NCBI RefSeq assembly: GCF_030867145.1
Contig: NC_134417.1
Location: 10,579,577 to 10,643,576 of the forward strand
DNA length: 64,000 nt
Direction: 5' to 3'
Source of the DNA: Opisthocomus hoazin
Taxonomy: Eukaryota > Chordata > Aves > Opisthocomiformes > Opisthocomidae
Shown: positions 54,653 through 64,000 of the stretch, one piece after another
Position numbering within the stretch: position 1 is the first letter of the stretch
Layout of the letters: the number at the start of each line of letters is the position of its first letter
The notes under the pieces: model-generated
What the model was told of the DNA's origin: nothing
Database searches by the model: none
What the model saw: the letters and a program-made list of their open reading frames with translations, nothing else
Made by a program: the position numbers and the translations under genes

Positions 54653-54801
54653 ATGGCCGCCCGGCTGCTCTTGCGGGCGTGGCGGCGGCAGCCGGTCGGG
54701 GCCGGGCGGGCCGCGCTCGGCACTGCGCCGCGCAGCGACAAGAAGCGGTGGCTTCGCGCCTACCTGGAGCAGCAGCGGCTGGCGGAGCCCCCACAGCGGC
54801 G
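54653..54801 (+). CDS. MRPL44: MRPL44 exon 1
   Basis: The ATG has strong Kozak context. Donor GGCG|GTGAGA, phase 2. It encodes the targeting peptide and [19 protein letters not shown]. The upstream in-frame ATG at 54557 lies in the CpG-rich leader, has poorer context and is not used here. Confidence 0.94.
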
Positions 54802-57800
54802 GTGAGAGCCGGCCCGGCCGGCGGGAGAGGGCGGGCCGGGCCGGGCCGGCGGGGCTCGGGAGCGCGGCAGGCGGAGGAGCGGGGGACGCCGGCCCGTGCG
54901 AGCGAGTTCTCGGCACGGCTCGGGGCTCCGCGGGTGGGGTCCGGGGGTCCGGGGGCGTTCGGCCGGCGGGGAGGCGCGGGGCCTGCGGCCGGGGGGCCTC
55001 CGGGCTCCGTTCCTGAGCGCGTCCCGCACCCGCCCGCAGGTCGGAGAAGCCCAACTGGGACTACTCGGCGGAGGTGCAGGCGTTCGGCTGCCGGCTGGGC
55101 GAGCGCTTCGCGCCCGATCTCCTCAGGACCGCCTTCGTGAACGCCTGCTACGTGGAGAGCGAAGAGGCGAGGCGCCGGGCGCTGGGGCTGGAGGAGGCGG
55201 CGGCTCTGCGCCTGCGGGATAACCGGGACCTGGCCGGCCGCGGGACGGCGTTTTCCCGTTCGTACCTGGCGCGGTGTTTCGAAGGCGCCCACCCGGCCCT
55301 GCCTGCCGAGGGGAGAGCAGCGCTCGTCGATTTTCTCACCAGCCGGGAGCTTGTTTCGTACGTGGCGCGAAACCTGGCTGTGCAGGACCTGACGCTGTGC
55401 AGCGAGTTCCCCGTCCCGCCGGACGTGCTGCAGAGGACGTTCTTCGCCGTGATAGGAGCCCTGCTCGACAGCAGCGGGCCCGAGAAGGCGGGGATCTTTG
55501 TCAGGGCAAGTCATTTCCAATCAGATACTCTTGTCCTGGCAACAATAACGTCTAAGAGTCTCAGGATTTACAGGGGGAAAAAAAAAAAAAAGGCAAAAAA
55601 CCTAAATATTGCCTTGTACCTTGATGGCCAGAGATCCAGGGAGACTGGCAGAGGTTTGACGATACCTGTAACGAGACAATTAACAGTGAGATCTGCTGGG
55701 TGGTGGCTGGCTGGGAGGTTTGGGGTTGTGGGGTTTTTGTTGGTTTGATGTTTTTTTCCTTGAAGAAGCACAGGCTGATCAATTGCATAAAATCAGATAT
55801 TTTTGATTTATAGTGGTGGTATTTTAGTATTTGCTGACACTTGCTAAGGGAAAGCATTATATTCCATGCACTACACTATCAAATAATGAAATTATTCCAT
55901 GTAAGGTCACATATATCTTCTATTTTAAAAAACACTTTATATAAAGCAGGGACTGAGTTCGTAGGCTTTGCATGCAGGAGTGCAAGCACCTAAAGATATT
56001 TCATACAAAAATGTTCAGTTGAAGTGCAGTGTATCAAAGTAGCCTTAGCAGCTACTGCCCTTTCAGTCATCCTTTTCACTAATTTCTGGTGTTGCAATGG
56101 AGAAACGTTTGTTAAAATCTTATTTCTGATACAGCGCCACTGCGAGGTCTCTGTCAGAGCAAGTATCCGTTAACAGGCGAGAGAGCCAAAGCGGTGAAAG
56201 TCCTGGGGGTCTGCGCGCTCCCCTCTACCTGTTTGCAGAACTCCCCTGATGCGCAGCTTCGCGCACAGCGCGAGTGGCGTGCCTCGTGCTCGGAGCTGCG
56301 CGCAAGCGGTGTCCCGGCCCCGCGCTCAGGCCAGCGCCGGCCCTCCTTTCGGTCTGGCGGTTGGCTTTGCCCGGGGCCGCGTCCTGGCAGCGGCTAAGGC
56401 AGAGCCGGAGCTGCCGAGCGTCGCAGTGCTGCTTAGCTGTGCTCGGCTGCCGTGGAGCACTGAGGCGGCTTCATTGTTCGTTTCATCAGTTTATTGTCAG
56501 CTGAGTTAATGCCTCTTCATATCGTGTCTTTATTAGGAGACATCAGAAGTTAGAGCCTTCATTACCTTTCTCATTAATTGTAACTTCTAAATTTTCTTCT
56601 TTAGGATTTTTTTATTCCCCAGCTGATTGGAAAAGACCTGTTTGAGATCTGGGAAGTTATAAATCCTATGGGCTTACTAGTGGAAGAGCTGACCAAGAGG
56701 AATATCTCTTCTCCAGAACCAAGAATTACCAGGCAGCTGGGAGTCAGCACGGTTCTGCCACTGTACTTTGTTGGACTGTACTGGTTAGTACAATATTAAT
56801 TTACAGTGAGATGGATTTAAGCTGCGGGAGAGGGGAGGAGGGAAGATGGTCTTTTGCTTTTCTGCTTGTGCTCTTTGGTCAAGTTACCACAGAGGAGAAA
56901 CCTGACAGTGACTTCCATATAGAATCGGCCATCTGAGGGCTGGCCATGGCTCGCTGTAATGATGCATAACAAGACTGTCTCTGACTAAAGGGCTTCAGAG
57001 TCTGAATCGGGTGCATGAAAGAGTCCAGGTGTGAGTTCTGGGTGACCTGACGTAGGCACCTTGCAAACAGCGTAACTGAATGGCTTTGGAGGGACCACAG
57101 CTGTAAGCAGGGCCCAGGGAAGGTAAAGAGACTCGGCATCGAGGGAGGTGGGGTTGAAGAGACACTTGACTTCTATTCCAGAGAAGCTTTTTAGTTTTCA
57201 AATCACGGGCACTGTAAACTGGGCAAGAGGAGCGTGTGTCTCCAGAGAAGACTTTGGAAGTGCCAGTCGTCCCTGGCGTGCTCAGTGCCTGTCCTGGTCT
57301 CTTCCCCTAGGGTAACATTGCTCCTCTGGAGCAGGACAGGACCTTTTTCCACCAAAACCCACATCATTGTTGCTTTGGTAAATGAGCTGCAGATAAACAC
57401 GTGGGAAGGTCGCCTTAACTTGCTTTGATTTGTCATGATTTGGTTTATACGCCTTCTGAGATTTATTATCTTATATAAAAGAAAGGAGCTTTGATGGGTT
57501 TTCTTCTGGAATCCCTGGTGTCTCTTCACAAACTGTTCCTATTCAGTGCCCACAGACATTGACTAAACAGAGCTGAGCACATGCTTCGTAACATAGAGGA
57601 CTTCTCTCTGAATCCTTCTGAAGAAGTTTTAAAATGCTTTCTTACCAAGGGAGGAGAGAAGACAGAAGCATTTCACTTCTTTGTTTAAGCTAACCAGAGT
57701 AACGAATTTGCGTATTTTGAACAGGGCTAACAAACGGAACACTGTAAAGAATCGGTGATACGTTAGGAGTCGCAATGAACAGAGCAGTGTTCTTCCAGGA

Positions 57801-58206
57801 AATAGACACTTTTCTGATTTGAGTTTCCATTGGTGAATGTGCAATCACTTATCTTTGCAGGAAAGACCAACGGAAATGTTTACAGTTGTGTGTTTATAAG
57901 AAATTACCTTCGGTGTTCACAGACATTGGAGGGGAAAAAAAAAGTAATCTAGCAGCCCTTATTCATGATACCCAGTAGTGCTCAGGATTTCATGAAGAAA
58001 ATGTTTTTAATTTTGGGGTTTTTTTTCTCCCAAGTGATAAGAAGATTATAGCTGAAGGTCCTGGTGAAACGCTGCTTGCTGCGGAGGAAGAAGCTGCCCG
58101 CGTGGCGCTGCGGAAGCTGTACGGCTATACAGAGAACAGGAGACCTTGGGATTACTCGAAACCCAAACAAGGACTGGCAGCTGAAAAGGCTGTCAGCAGT
58201 AACTAG
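54653..58206 (+). CDS. MRPL44: Mitochondrial large-subunit ribosomal protein mL44, complete in 4 exons, 321 residues
   Basis: mL44 is a structural protein of the mitochondrial 39S subunit. It is built from an RNase III-like fold without nuclease function and a double-stranded-RNA-binding domain. Residues 1-30 ([18 protein letters not shown] onward) are Arg-rich and lack acids, as in a matrix targeting peptide. The RNase III-like part runs about 75-215. The dsRBD runs about 224-294 ([14 protein letters not shown] to [14 protein letters not shown]). The end [11 protein letters not shown] is family-typical. Length matches the human protein (332). Exons: 54653-54801, 55040-55505, 56605-56783, 58035-58206. 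Phases agree throughout. Intron 2 needs a GC donor (AGG|GCAAGT at 55506). Confidence 0.96.
55040..55505 (+). CDS. MRPL44: MRPL44 exon 2, RNase III-like domain, with GC 5' splice site
   Basis: Acceptor CACCCGCCCGCAG. It encodes [19 protein letters not shown] to [11 protein letters not shown]. Codon use is extremely GC-rich, unlike exons 3 and 4. The next exon starts in phase 0 with DFFIPQ, which forces exit at AGG|GCAAGT. Unspliced, the frame would run 80 more codons to a stop at 55746. Confidence 0.94.
56605..56783 (+). CDS. MRPL44: MRPL44 exon 3, start of dsRBD
   Basis: Acceptor TTTTCTTCTTTAG, donor TACTG|GTTAGT, phase 2. It encodes [20 protein letters not shown] to LPLYFVGLY. Confidence 0.96.
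58035..58206 (+). CDS. MRPL44: MRPL44 exon 4, end of dsRBD, stop TAG at 58204
   Basis: Acceptor TTTTTTCTCCCAAG. It encodes (C)[19 protein letters not shown] to the C-terminus AEKAVSSN. The conserved helix [11 protein letters not shown] completes the dsRBD. Confidence 0.96.
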
Positions 58207-58343
58207 ATAAAAGACATTTCTGGTTTCTCTTAAGAATTAGTGGCTTGCACGCAGAATATAGATGTATTTAGGAGAGCAAAATTAAGTTCGGTTTTCTGAT
58301 CTTCACTGCTTGGAACTTTCAAATTAAATACAGTATTGAAATC

Positions 58344-58349
58344 AATAAA
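58344..58349 (+). terminator. MRPL44: MRPL44 poly(A) signal AATAAA
   Basis: It lies 138 bases after the stop, followed by a T-rich and GT-rich stretch (GTCTTTTCCTTTTGC). A short 3' UTR is plausible. Confidence 0.75.
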
Positions 58350-58369
58350 GTCTTTTCCTTTTGCATGAT

Positions 58370-61300
58370 GTTTAATATTTGCTCATTTTCCTAAACATAG
58401 CAAAAGTACACTTATTGTGAATTTTTGCCCTTTGGCTGAGATTTTCCATACATCACAGCAGACCGTTTTTAATGGTGTTTAATAATTTGTGATAAAATCT
58501 TGCTGTATAGAAAAGCTTTCATGAATGCTTCCTTGGAGATTGTTTTGGGGGTATTGTTCATATGATGAGTTGAATTACATATGCAACACCGGTCTTTGGC
58601 TTGCGTCTTTGGTCCTTGACCTTGTGAAAACATCAAATGTGATGTCGATACTGACACTGTCGGTGATCCAATTAAAAAAAAAAAAGGTGCAAAAGGCACT
58701 TTTGAGGTCTTACTGCTTGCATACAGGTTTTATTTGCCATACACATTGGTTTCTATTGTCGGAGCATGCTCTGAAAGAGGATGTATTTTTAATTTTAAAA
58801 CTTGTAAAAATTTCTCTATTACAAAACTAGAAATAAGTGAAAATCAGGATCATGAAGGCTTGAACCCAAAGAAACTGGAGAACATGATATAATGATAGGC
58901 TATTAGATAAGCTACAGCTTTCTCTCTTCTTTTTTTCTCTTTTTGCTTGTTTTTTTGTTTTTTGGTACTTTTCCTGTTCAGTCCAGGTCCTTCGTTCTTT
59001 TCCTGTCTTTTGGCCGCTTAATTTAAAGGGTCACGAGACTAAAGTATTGGATTCGGTGAAATCAGTGTTTGTTTTGTTTGCACTATCTGTAGCTGTTCTA
59101 ATGCAACGCCAAGTAAACCTCGGGTACCTACATGGTGTTCCTACTAAATGTCACAGAAACTCAGTGTGTGTACCAGGAGACAACAGATGCATGAGGACTG
59201 TGAATCTTTTGGAATAATTTCCTTTAAAGTTGAGTGAGAGTCAGTTACAAACTGGGACTGAGCCCACAAAGGAAGAAGCTGACGGTAGGATGATGGTTAA
59301 AGAAGTGTTTTCTGCCTCATCCCAGGGCGAGCACTGGTTGTAAAGACAGACGACAGGGACATGTGCCTTTGGTAACTGGGGGGAAAAAAAATGGCAGGTG
59401 GCCATTGGGAGCAGTTTGGTGGTGCTGTCCCTCTGGCTGTGCGTCCCTGGCTGTCGGCCCTGGGGTGGATGCAGGCGACGGACGCCTGGCAGTGGACTGA
59501 GGTGCCCGTTCCCTGGTGTACGCAAGCGAAAGAGCTGGTTGTCGGCGATTCATGTGGGTCTTCAGTGTTTGGCGTCACCTCCGTCTTAGGTGCGTGTAAA
59601 ACGCTCACGTGGCTGCGTAGCAGCGAGATCTTCCTTCTGTGTTCCGGCACGGGAGAGTGTGTGTCCAAGCTTGAATATAAAAAGGAGTGCAGGAAGATCA
59701 GTCTAGCGTAAAATCGCTTGTGTGAATGAGAAATTCCAGCTAGGTGATCTGTTACTGCTTATATAAGCAAAGCCAACAAGGTTACTATATTCCAGGGGAA
59801 TAATAGCAAAATCTGAAAAGAGGATAGAAATTATTCATGCCATTTTTAGTTTCCAGATGAGGCGTTTCTCTTACCTTTACCTATTTTAAAAGGTCAATAG
59901 TGAAGGTGGGGTTTTTTGACATCCAAAGTTTGATCTACCTACTCTTTGTTCTATACGCATTTATGTATTTTGAGAGAGAGAAAAGCAATTTTCTAGCAGT
60001 TTACCTTAAAAGAATATTTAAGATCTGCTTACTGTGGCTTTACAGTTTGGAATATGGGCATAAGTCGTAGGAGAAGTGGATTACTGAATAGTGTGCTGGA
60101 AAAAAGCCCTGAGTAATGCGAGATAAGTCCATTTATTGCATAGTACATGTATGGGGTGTCTTGAGCTCAAATGGGAAGACAGTTTGGGGACATGGAAAGA
60201 AAGAATTGGGTTTTTATTAGAGGTGTGTGGAAAACGAATTTTTACAAGAAAATGTGACCTAGTTTCAAGCTCCCAAAGGTCAGAAAAGCTTTTTATATGC
60301 TATTTTTGCTTTAATTTCTGGCACTTAAACAGGTATTTAAGGATTTACCATTGTAGTAGTGGGATCATTTACATACTTCAGATTACGAACATTTCCTTTT
60401 TTTTTTTCCCTCAATCAGGAGCCATAAACAATATCTTAAGTGGCATTATAAAATTGGTTAGATTTCTAGAAATCAGTATCTACAAAGTCTGGTGAAAATC
60501 GCGGCTTTTCTTCTGCTGGAAACTTTGCTCATGGAGTTCCATGGTAGTTTTGTTGTCTGAAAAGTCCTTTGTAAGGTACTGGTGTTGGTTCTGACCCAGG
60601 TGCATTTATGTCTCCCAGTGGCTGTTCCCTTCTCAAATCACATTGTATTTATCTTTCAGAGTAGGCCACAGATCCAGCAGCGTGTCAATAATTGACTGAC
60701 AGAAAGGAATCAGAACAGTTTATTCTTGCAACCCTTCGAACAATTCATTTTACTAATGATTGTTACGAATATTATATTCATAAACTTAACAGTAGAAAAG
60801 GGTATGTTTTCTGGCATTCATGGAATTCTGTAATAGGTGTTATCATCTCAAGAGTCAACTTTGATTACGCTTTGCTGCCTGCTACCTTTTAACCCTCTCT
60901 GATGCAGTTATTTCTGTTACTGTATTTGTATTTATCCTTCCTTTAACTCATACAAACCTTATCTCGTAATCAAAATTTCTTTTGTTAAGTGAAAATTATA
61001 ATTGGTAGACCAGGACACAAATAACGATATTTCTGCATTAACTTAAAATGTGATGTCATGTGTGTACTAACAGCTATGTTTTGACAAATATATAGTGCTC
61101 TATGCTAACCCTTTTTCTAGCTTTCTTTTCCTTCTTGACCTTTGTATTAATTTGCATAAGTATGCCAATATGCTTAAACATAGATACAAGTGGACTTATG
61201 AAATAAATGGACTGCTAGTCATTAATCCATTAAAAGCAGTGGCAGTTTTACTACTGATTGTGGTCTAGACTTGCTTTTACTCCAAATGTTAAATAAACAC

Positions 61301-63790
61301 AGTGTGTGACTAGTCTTAGATTACTCTGTTCCTGTCATCTAGATCCTTTGTCTTTTTCTTGAAAGTGTTTTAACAGTGATGTTATTCTGAGAAAGGTAAG
61401 AGAAGTTCTACTGTATTGGTCCCCGCTACGTAATTAGGAGAAAAACTTCTTACGTGCTTTCATGCCCTTTTTTTACAGTTAGTTCTGTTCTTAGTATGTG
61501 CTTTTGCTCCTGGGTCTTGAGCCATTCAGTAATGGGACTGAACACCCTCTGTTATCTCCTTGCTTTCAGCTGCAGCCTCCTCTCGTTACAATAACCAGAT
61601 ATTTTGCTGTAATTTTCTCTTAAGAAAAATAATTCTTGTATTAATTGCTGCTGTGACTTAAAGGTAGGCGATTAAGATTTAACTTTACAGTTATCTTCTT
61701 GTTAATTTGGAGTTTGACATTGCCAGTGAAAAGTTAAAGCTTTTATTGAAATTTCTTATACCAAACTCTTTTGGGTTTTATGATAAATTGAAGATTTAAA
61801 TAAGCTGCTCTAGTGTTATGTTGCTATAAAAAGCCATGAAGAATTCAAAACATCAAAAGATGTGTTGTCATCCTTTTTTGCAGAGTGGAGGGAGAGGGAT
61901 GGAACATTCGAAGAGCCCTACTTTTTCTTGTCCAGAACTTTACTGAGTGCTGTGGTAGACTTTAAACAGGCTCTAAACTGTTTGGTTTCTCTTGCATCTG
62001 AGCTTTGAAGTTTAATATGAAGAGATGCCTTTAGTGTAGAGAAGCAAATGTCCAAGGACAGATTGTTTTTCTCTTTTCAAATTGATTCCGGTGATCTAAT
62101 GGCACTAGTTCTGTGTGTTTACCATTTCAGCTTGTCTAAGAAATTGTGGATAAATTGGGAGGGTAAAATGGTCACCAGTCGGTCAGTAAATAGCCACTGT
62201 CGTAGTGCAAACTTCATAGTGGAGACACAGTTGATCTGCGTGACAGAATCGGAGTGCTGAAGGCCGGCAGCAATTCTTTAAATCATGGGGTGTGCTGCAA
62301 TGCCGCTCTTCGTGGTGCACCTGAAAACTGGGGCTGTTCTTTGGGAAAAAGGGAGCTCTAGGGAGGAAGTAAACATTACCATCCCGTTTTATTTTTGTGT
62401 AATCAGTAAAATGTTTCTGCCAGTCTGTGGCGGTTATGCTTGTGAAATTCCTGTTTTAAGTTCCAATGTGTTATCTGAATTACTACAGTGCAGGTATTGT
62501 ACGACAGTCGGGGACCTCTGGGATCATCAAGACAGCCCATCACCATCACCATCACAGCTGTGTCATACGAGTCTTTCCTAAACACATTTAGCTCCCTTTT
62601 AGAAGCATTACATCTTTCGCTCTTACTGTTCCAGCTGAGGACAATTACAGAACCTCACTGTTCTGACATGGAAATTAAAAATTATGCCTTACCTCTATAA
62701 GCATTGATTGCCAGTTGTGCTCACTTGTTCGTCTACCAGTGTTCTTTATCAGAAGAAATCTTGATTTTATTGATGTTGGGAGAATTTTGTGTTTAATTCC
62801 AACAAGACGAAAATTTCATCGAGTTTCAGACATGCTTGAAGTTCGCCCTTACAGGGCATCTCCACAGCTCTGCAGTCCAGTCATTCAGATGTCTTGGCCA
62901 ATTTTTATGTAGCATTTCTAACGCTTCAAAACATGCGTACTTGCCAAAAAAAGTTTCAAAAGAATGTTTTGATGTCCAGCTTCAGAGAAACTTTTTCACG
63001 CTATTTAATGCAAGTTGTTTCAGTAGAGAGACAATAGCTATAGTCCTTTGCTTCTGGCAAGAGAGTCTCTAGTGTCGTGATCCACACGTACTGAGACAAA
63101 TATTGAATCAAATCTGATTCTTCAGTGCCAGTGTATTTGTCTCTTTCTGGAGGTTGTGGCTAGGACTAAGGTCGGGGGCGGAAAAAAATGCTGGTGACAG
63201 TTTTTCCACCTTATAGAAATGAGAAAAGGAATGTGTTTGACTGGGGTGGGAGATCAGTTTCTGATGTTTCTAGGTTTGGAAGTTTTGAAATGTTGTGCTC
63301 TCGCTTATTCGCTATATTAGACCTAAGCCTATGAGAGAAAATTCAGAGGAACTGGAGTTCAAAGATACCATTCTGCAATCTGGTGGAGTATCTCCTTCAT
63401 GGCGGCAGCCCTGCATTAATTAAGAAAATATTAATGAAACTGAGGAAGTGTTACAGGATTAGTCCTGGGGGAGCATTCCCACCACCAGAAGGCAATAATT
63501 CGTGTAAAAGTTCTGGTTTGGTCCAATTTCTTTAAATTTAGTTACTTTAATGATAATTTCAATACAAAGAACTAGGAGGCACAACTTTATCCTCTAAGTT
63601 ATTGGCAAAAAATATTGGTGCTTGGGATGATATCCTAACAAAATGATTTGTAGAAATAATTCCAGTGTCAGAGAATGTTTAAGGAGGAAAAGAGTCCAGA
63701 GAGAAAATGGCTTCATTTGTCGAGTGCTAGTCAAATGCTGATAAAAATTCTTCTCTTTAATTAAAGAGAATGACAGGAATTGAAAATGTT
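58370..63790. other. Intergenic, no gene recognised
   Basis: Mostly AT-rich unique sequence. Short open frames on both strands (for example near 59241-59711) overlap a locally GC-richer patch and match no known family. No repeat longer than a few units was seen, apart from a small CATCAC triplicate near 62529-62545. Confidence 0.6.
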
Positions 63791-63801
63791 TACAAACTAA
63801 C

Positions 63802-64000
63802 TTTATTTCATAGTCCCATCAGTAAAAGAAAAATGGTTGCCTAATCTAAACGTGTATCTGAAGGCTGCTTATTCCGTTACACAGACCTCCTGCAGCAAGT
63901 AGCGACTGTGGCAATCAGCTTGGCAGAACTACTTCTGTAATTCGACTGGGCGTTCGTCGCTGGGGGGCTGATGGAGTCAGACTGGAGCGACTGACCTGTC
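63802..64000 (-). other. Possible 3' end of a convergent minus-strand gene
   Basis: On the minus strand TTTATT at 63802-63807 reads AATAAA. About 70 bases upstream of it is a stop (63877-63879) ending a frame open to the window edge (40 codons: TGQSLQSDSISPPATNAQSN and on to CCRRSV). I do not recognise the peptide, so it may be either coding or 3' UTR. In mammals SERPINE2 lies tail to tail with MRPL44 a few kb away, and its 3' UTR is a positional candidate. Confidence 0.3.

Larger units (their letters stand above)
54180..55520 (+). promoter_or_regulatory. MRPL44: CpG-island promoter and first exons of MRPL44
   Basis: Very dense CpG across the upstream region, exon 1, intron 1 and exon 2. The start codon has an ideal Kozak context (CCGCCGCCATGGCC). 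No TATA box was seen. Composition falls to AT-rich in intron 2. Confidence 0.75.

Noticed and set aside
53904-55520. 538-codon open frame on the minus strand
   Set aside because: It runs antisense through MRPL44 exons 1 and 2 and the CpG island. It is rich in Ala, Arg, Pro and Gly as expected from GC content alone, and no domain was recognised.
62524-62550. CATCAC short tandem repeat
   Set aside because: Only three units, with no sign of a larger array or of CRISPR-like spacing.

Overview
The window is vertebrate nuclear DNA, almost certainly from a bird. It has split genes with GT-AG (and some GC-AG) introns, CpG-island promoters and poly(A) signals. It also carries several chicken-repeat-1 (CR1) LINE fragments and an LTR of a kind I know from bird genomes. 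Three protein-coding genes lie head to tail on the + strand. No operons, CRISPR arrays, tRNAs or rRNAs were seen.

Region 1 (1 to about 23.5 kb): the 3' part of COL4A3, the type IV collagen alpha-3 chain. The window opens inside an intron. I could place 24 consecutive exons that splice in frame into 961 complete codons. They encode roughly the last 730 residues of the interrupted Gly-X-Y helix and the whole C-terminal NC1 domain with its 12 cysteines. A solo LTR sits in the last intron, and CR1 fragments in two others. The 3' UTR probably ends just after 23,518.

Region 2 (about 23.5 to 28.2 kb): intergenic. It contains an unusual CR1 fragment that keeps 5' material (end of ORF1 and the endonuclease part of ORF2) but lacks the reverse transcriptase and 3' end.

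Region 3 (28.2 to 53.1 kb): MFF, the mitochondrial fission factor (tail-anchored receptor for the GTPase DRP1). A CpG-island promoter carries a full NRF-1 consensus. A non-coding or alternatively coding exon lies at 30,930. Eight coding exons follow (33,289 to 52,435). Two of these are in-frame cassettes (39,547-39,621 and 49,057-49,119) with counterparts in the mammalian gene. The longest chain from the main start is 330 residues.

Region 4 (53.1 to 58.4 kb): a GC-rich stretch and a second CpG island lead into MRPL44 (mitochondrial ribosomal protein mL44, RNase III-like plus dsRBD), complete in four exons, 321 residues.

Region 5 (58.4 to 64 kb): no gene recognised until the right edge. There a minus-strand poly(A) signal and a short open stretch suggest the 3' end of a convergent gene. 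SERPINE2 is the positional candidate, because it follows MRPL44 tail to tail in mammals.

Most notable: (a) three introns, one in each gene, need GC-AG splice sites to keep frame; (b) MFF shows layered isoform potential (two donors 5 nt apart in the leader exon, a weak GC donor with an in-frame read-through terminal exon, and two cassettes); (c) MFF lies directly next to MRPL44, whereas in human these genes are several megabases apart, so a rearrangement boundary is expected at about 53.1-54.6 kb. I did not find a previously undescribed system. The interest is in splicing, isoforms, synteny and retroelements. All exon boundaries come from reading frame, splice consensus and remembered family sequences, without alignment software.
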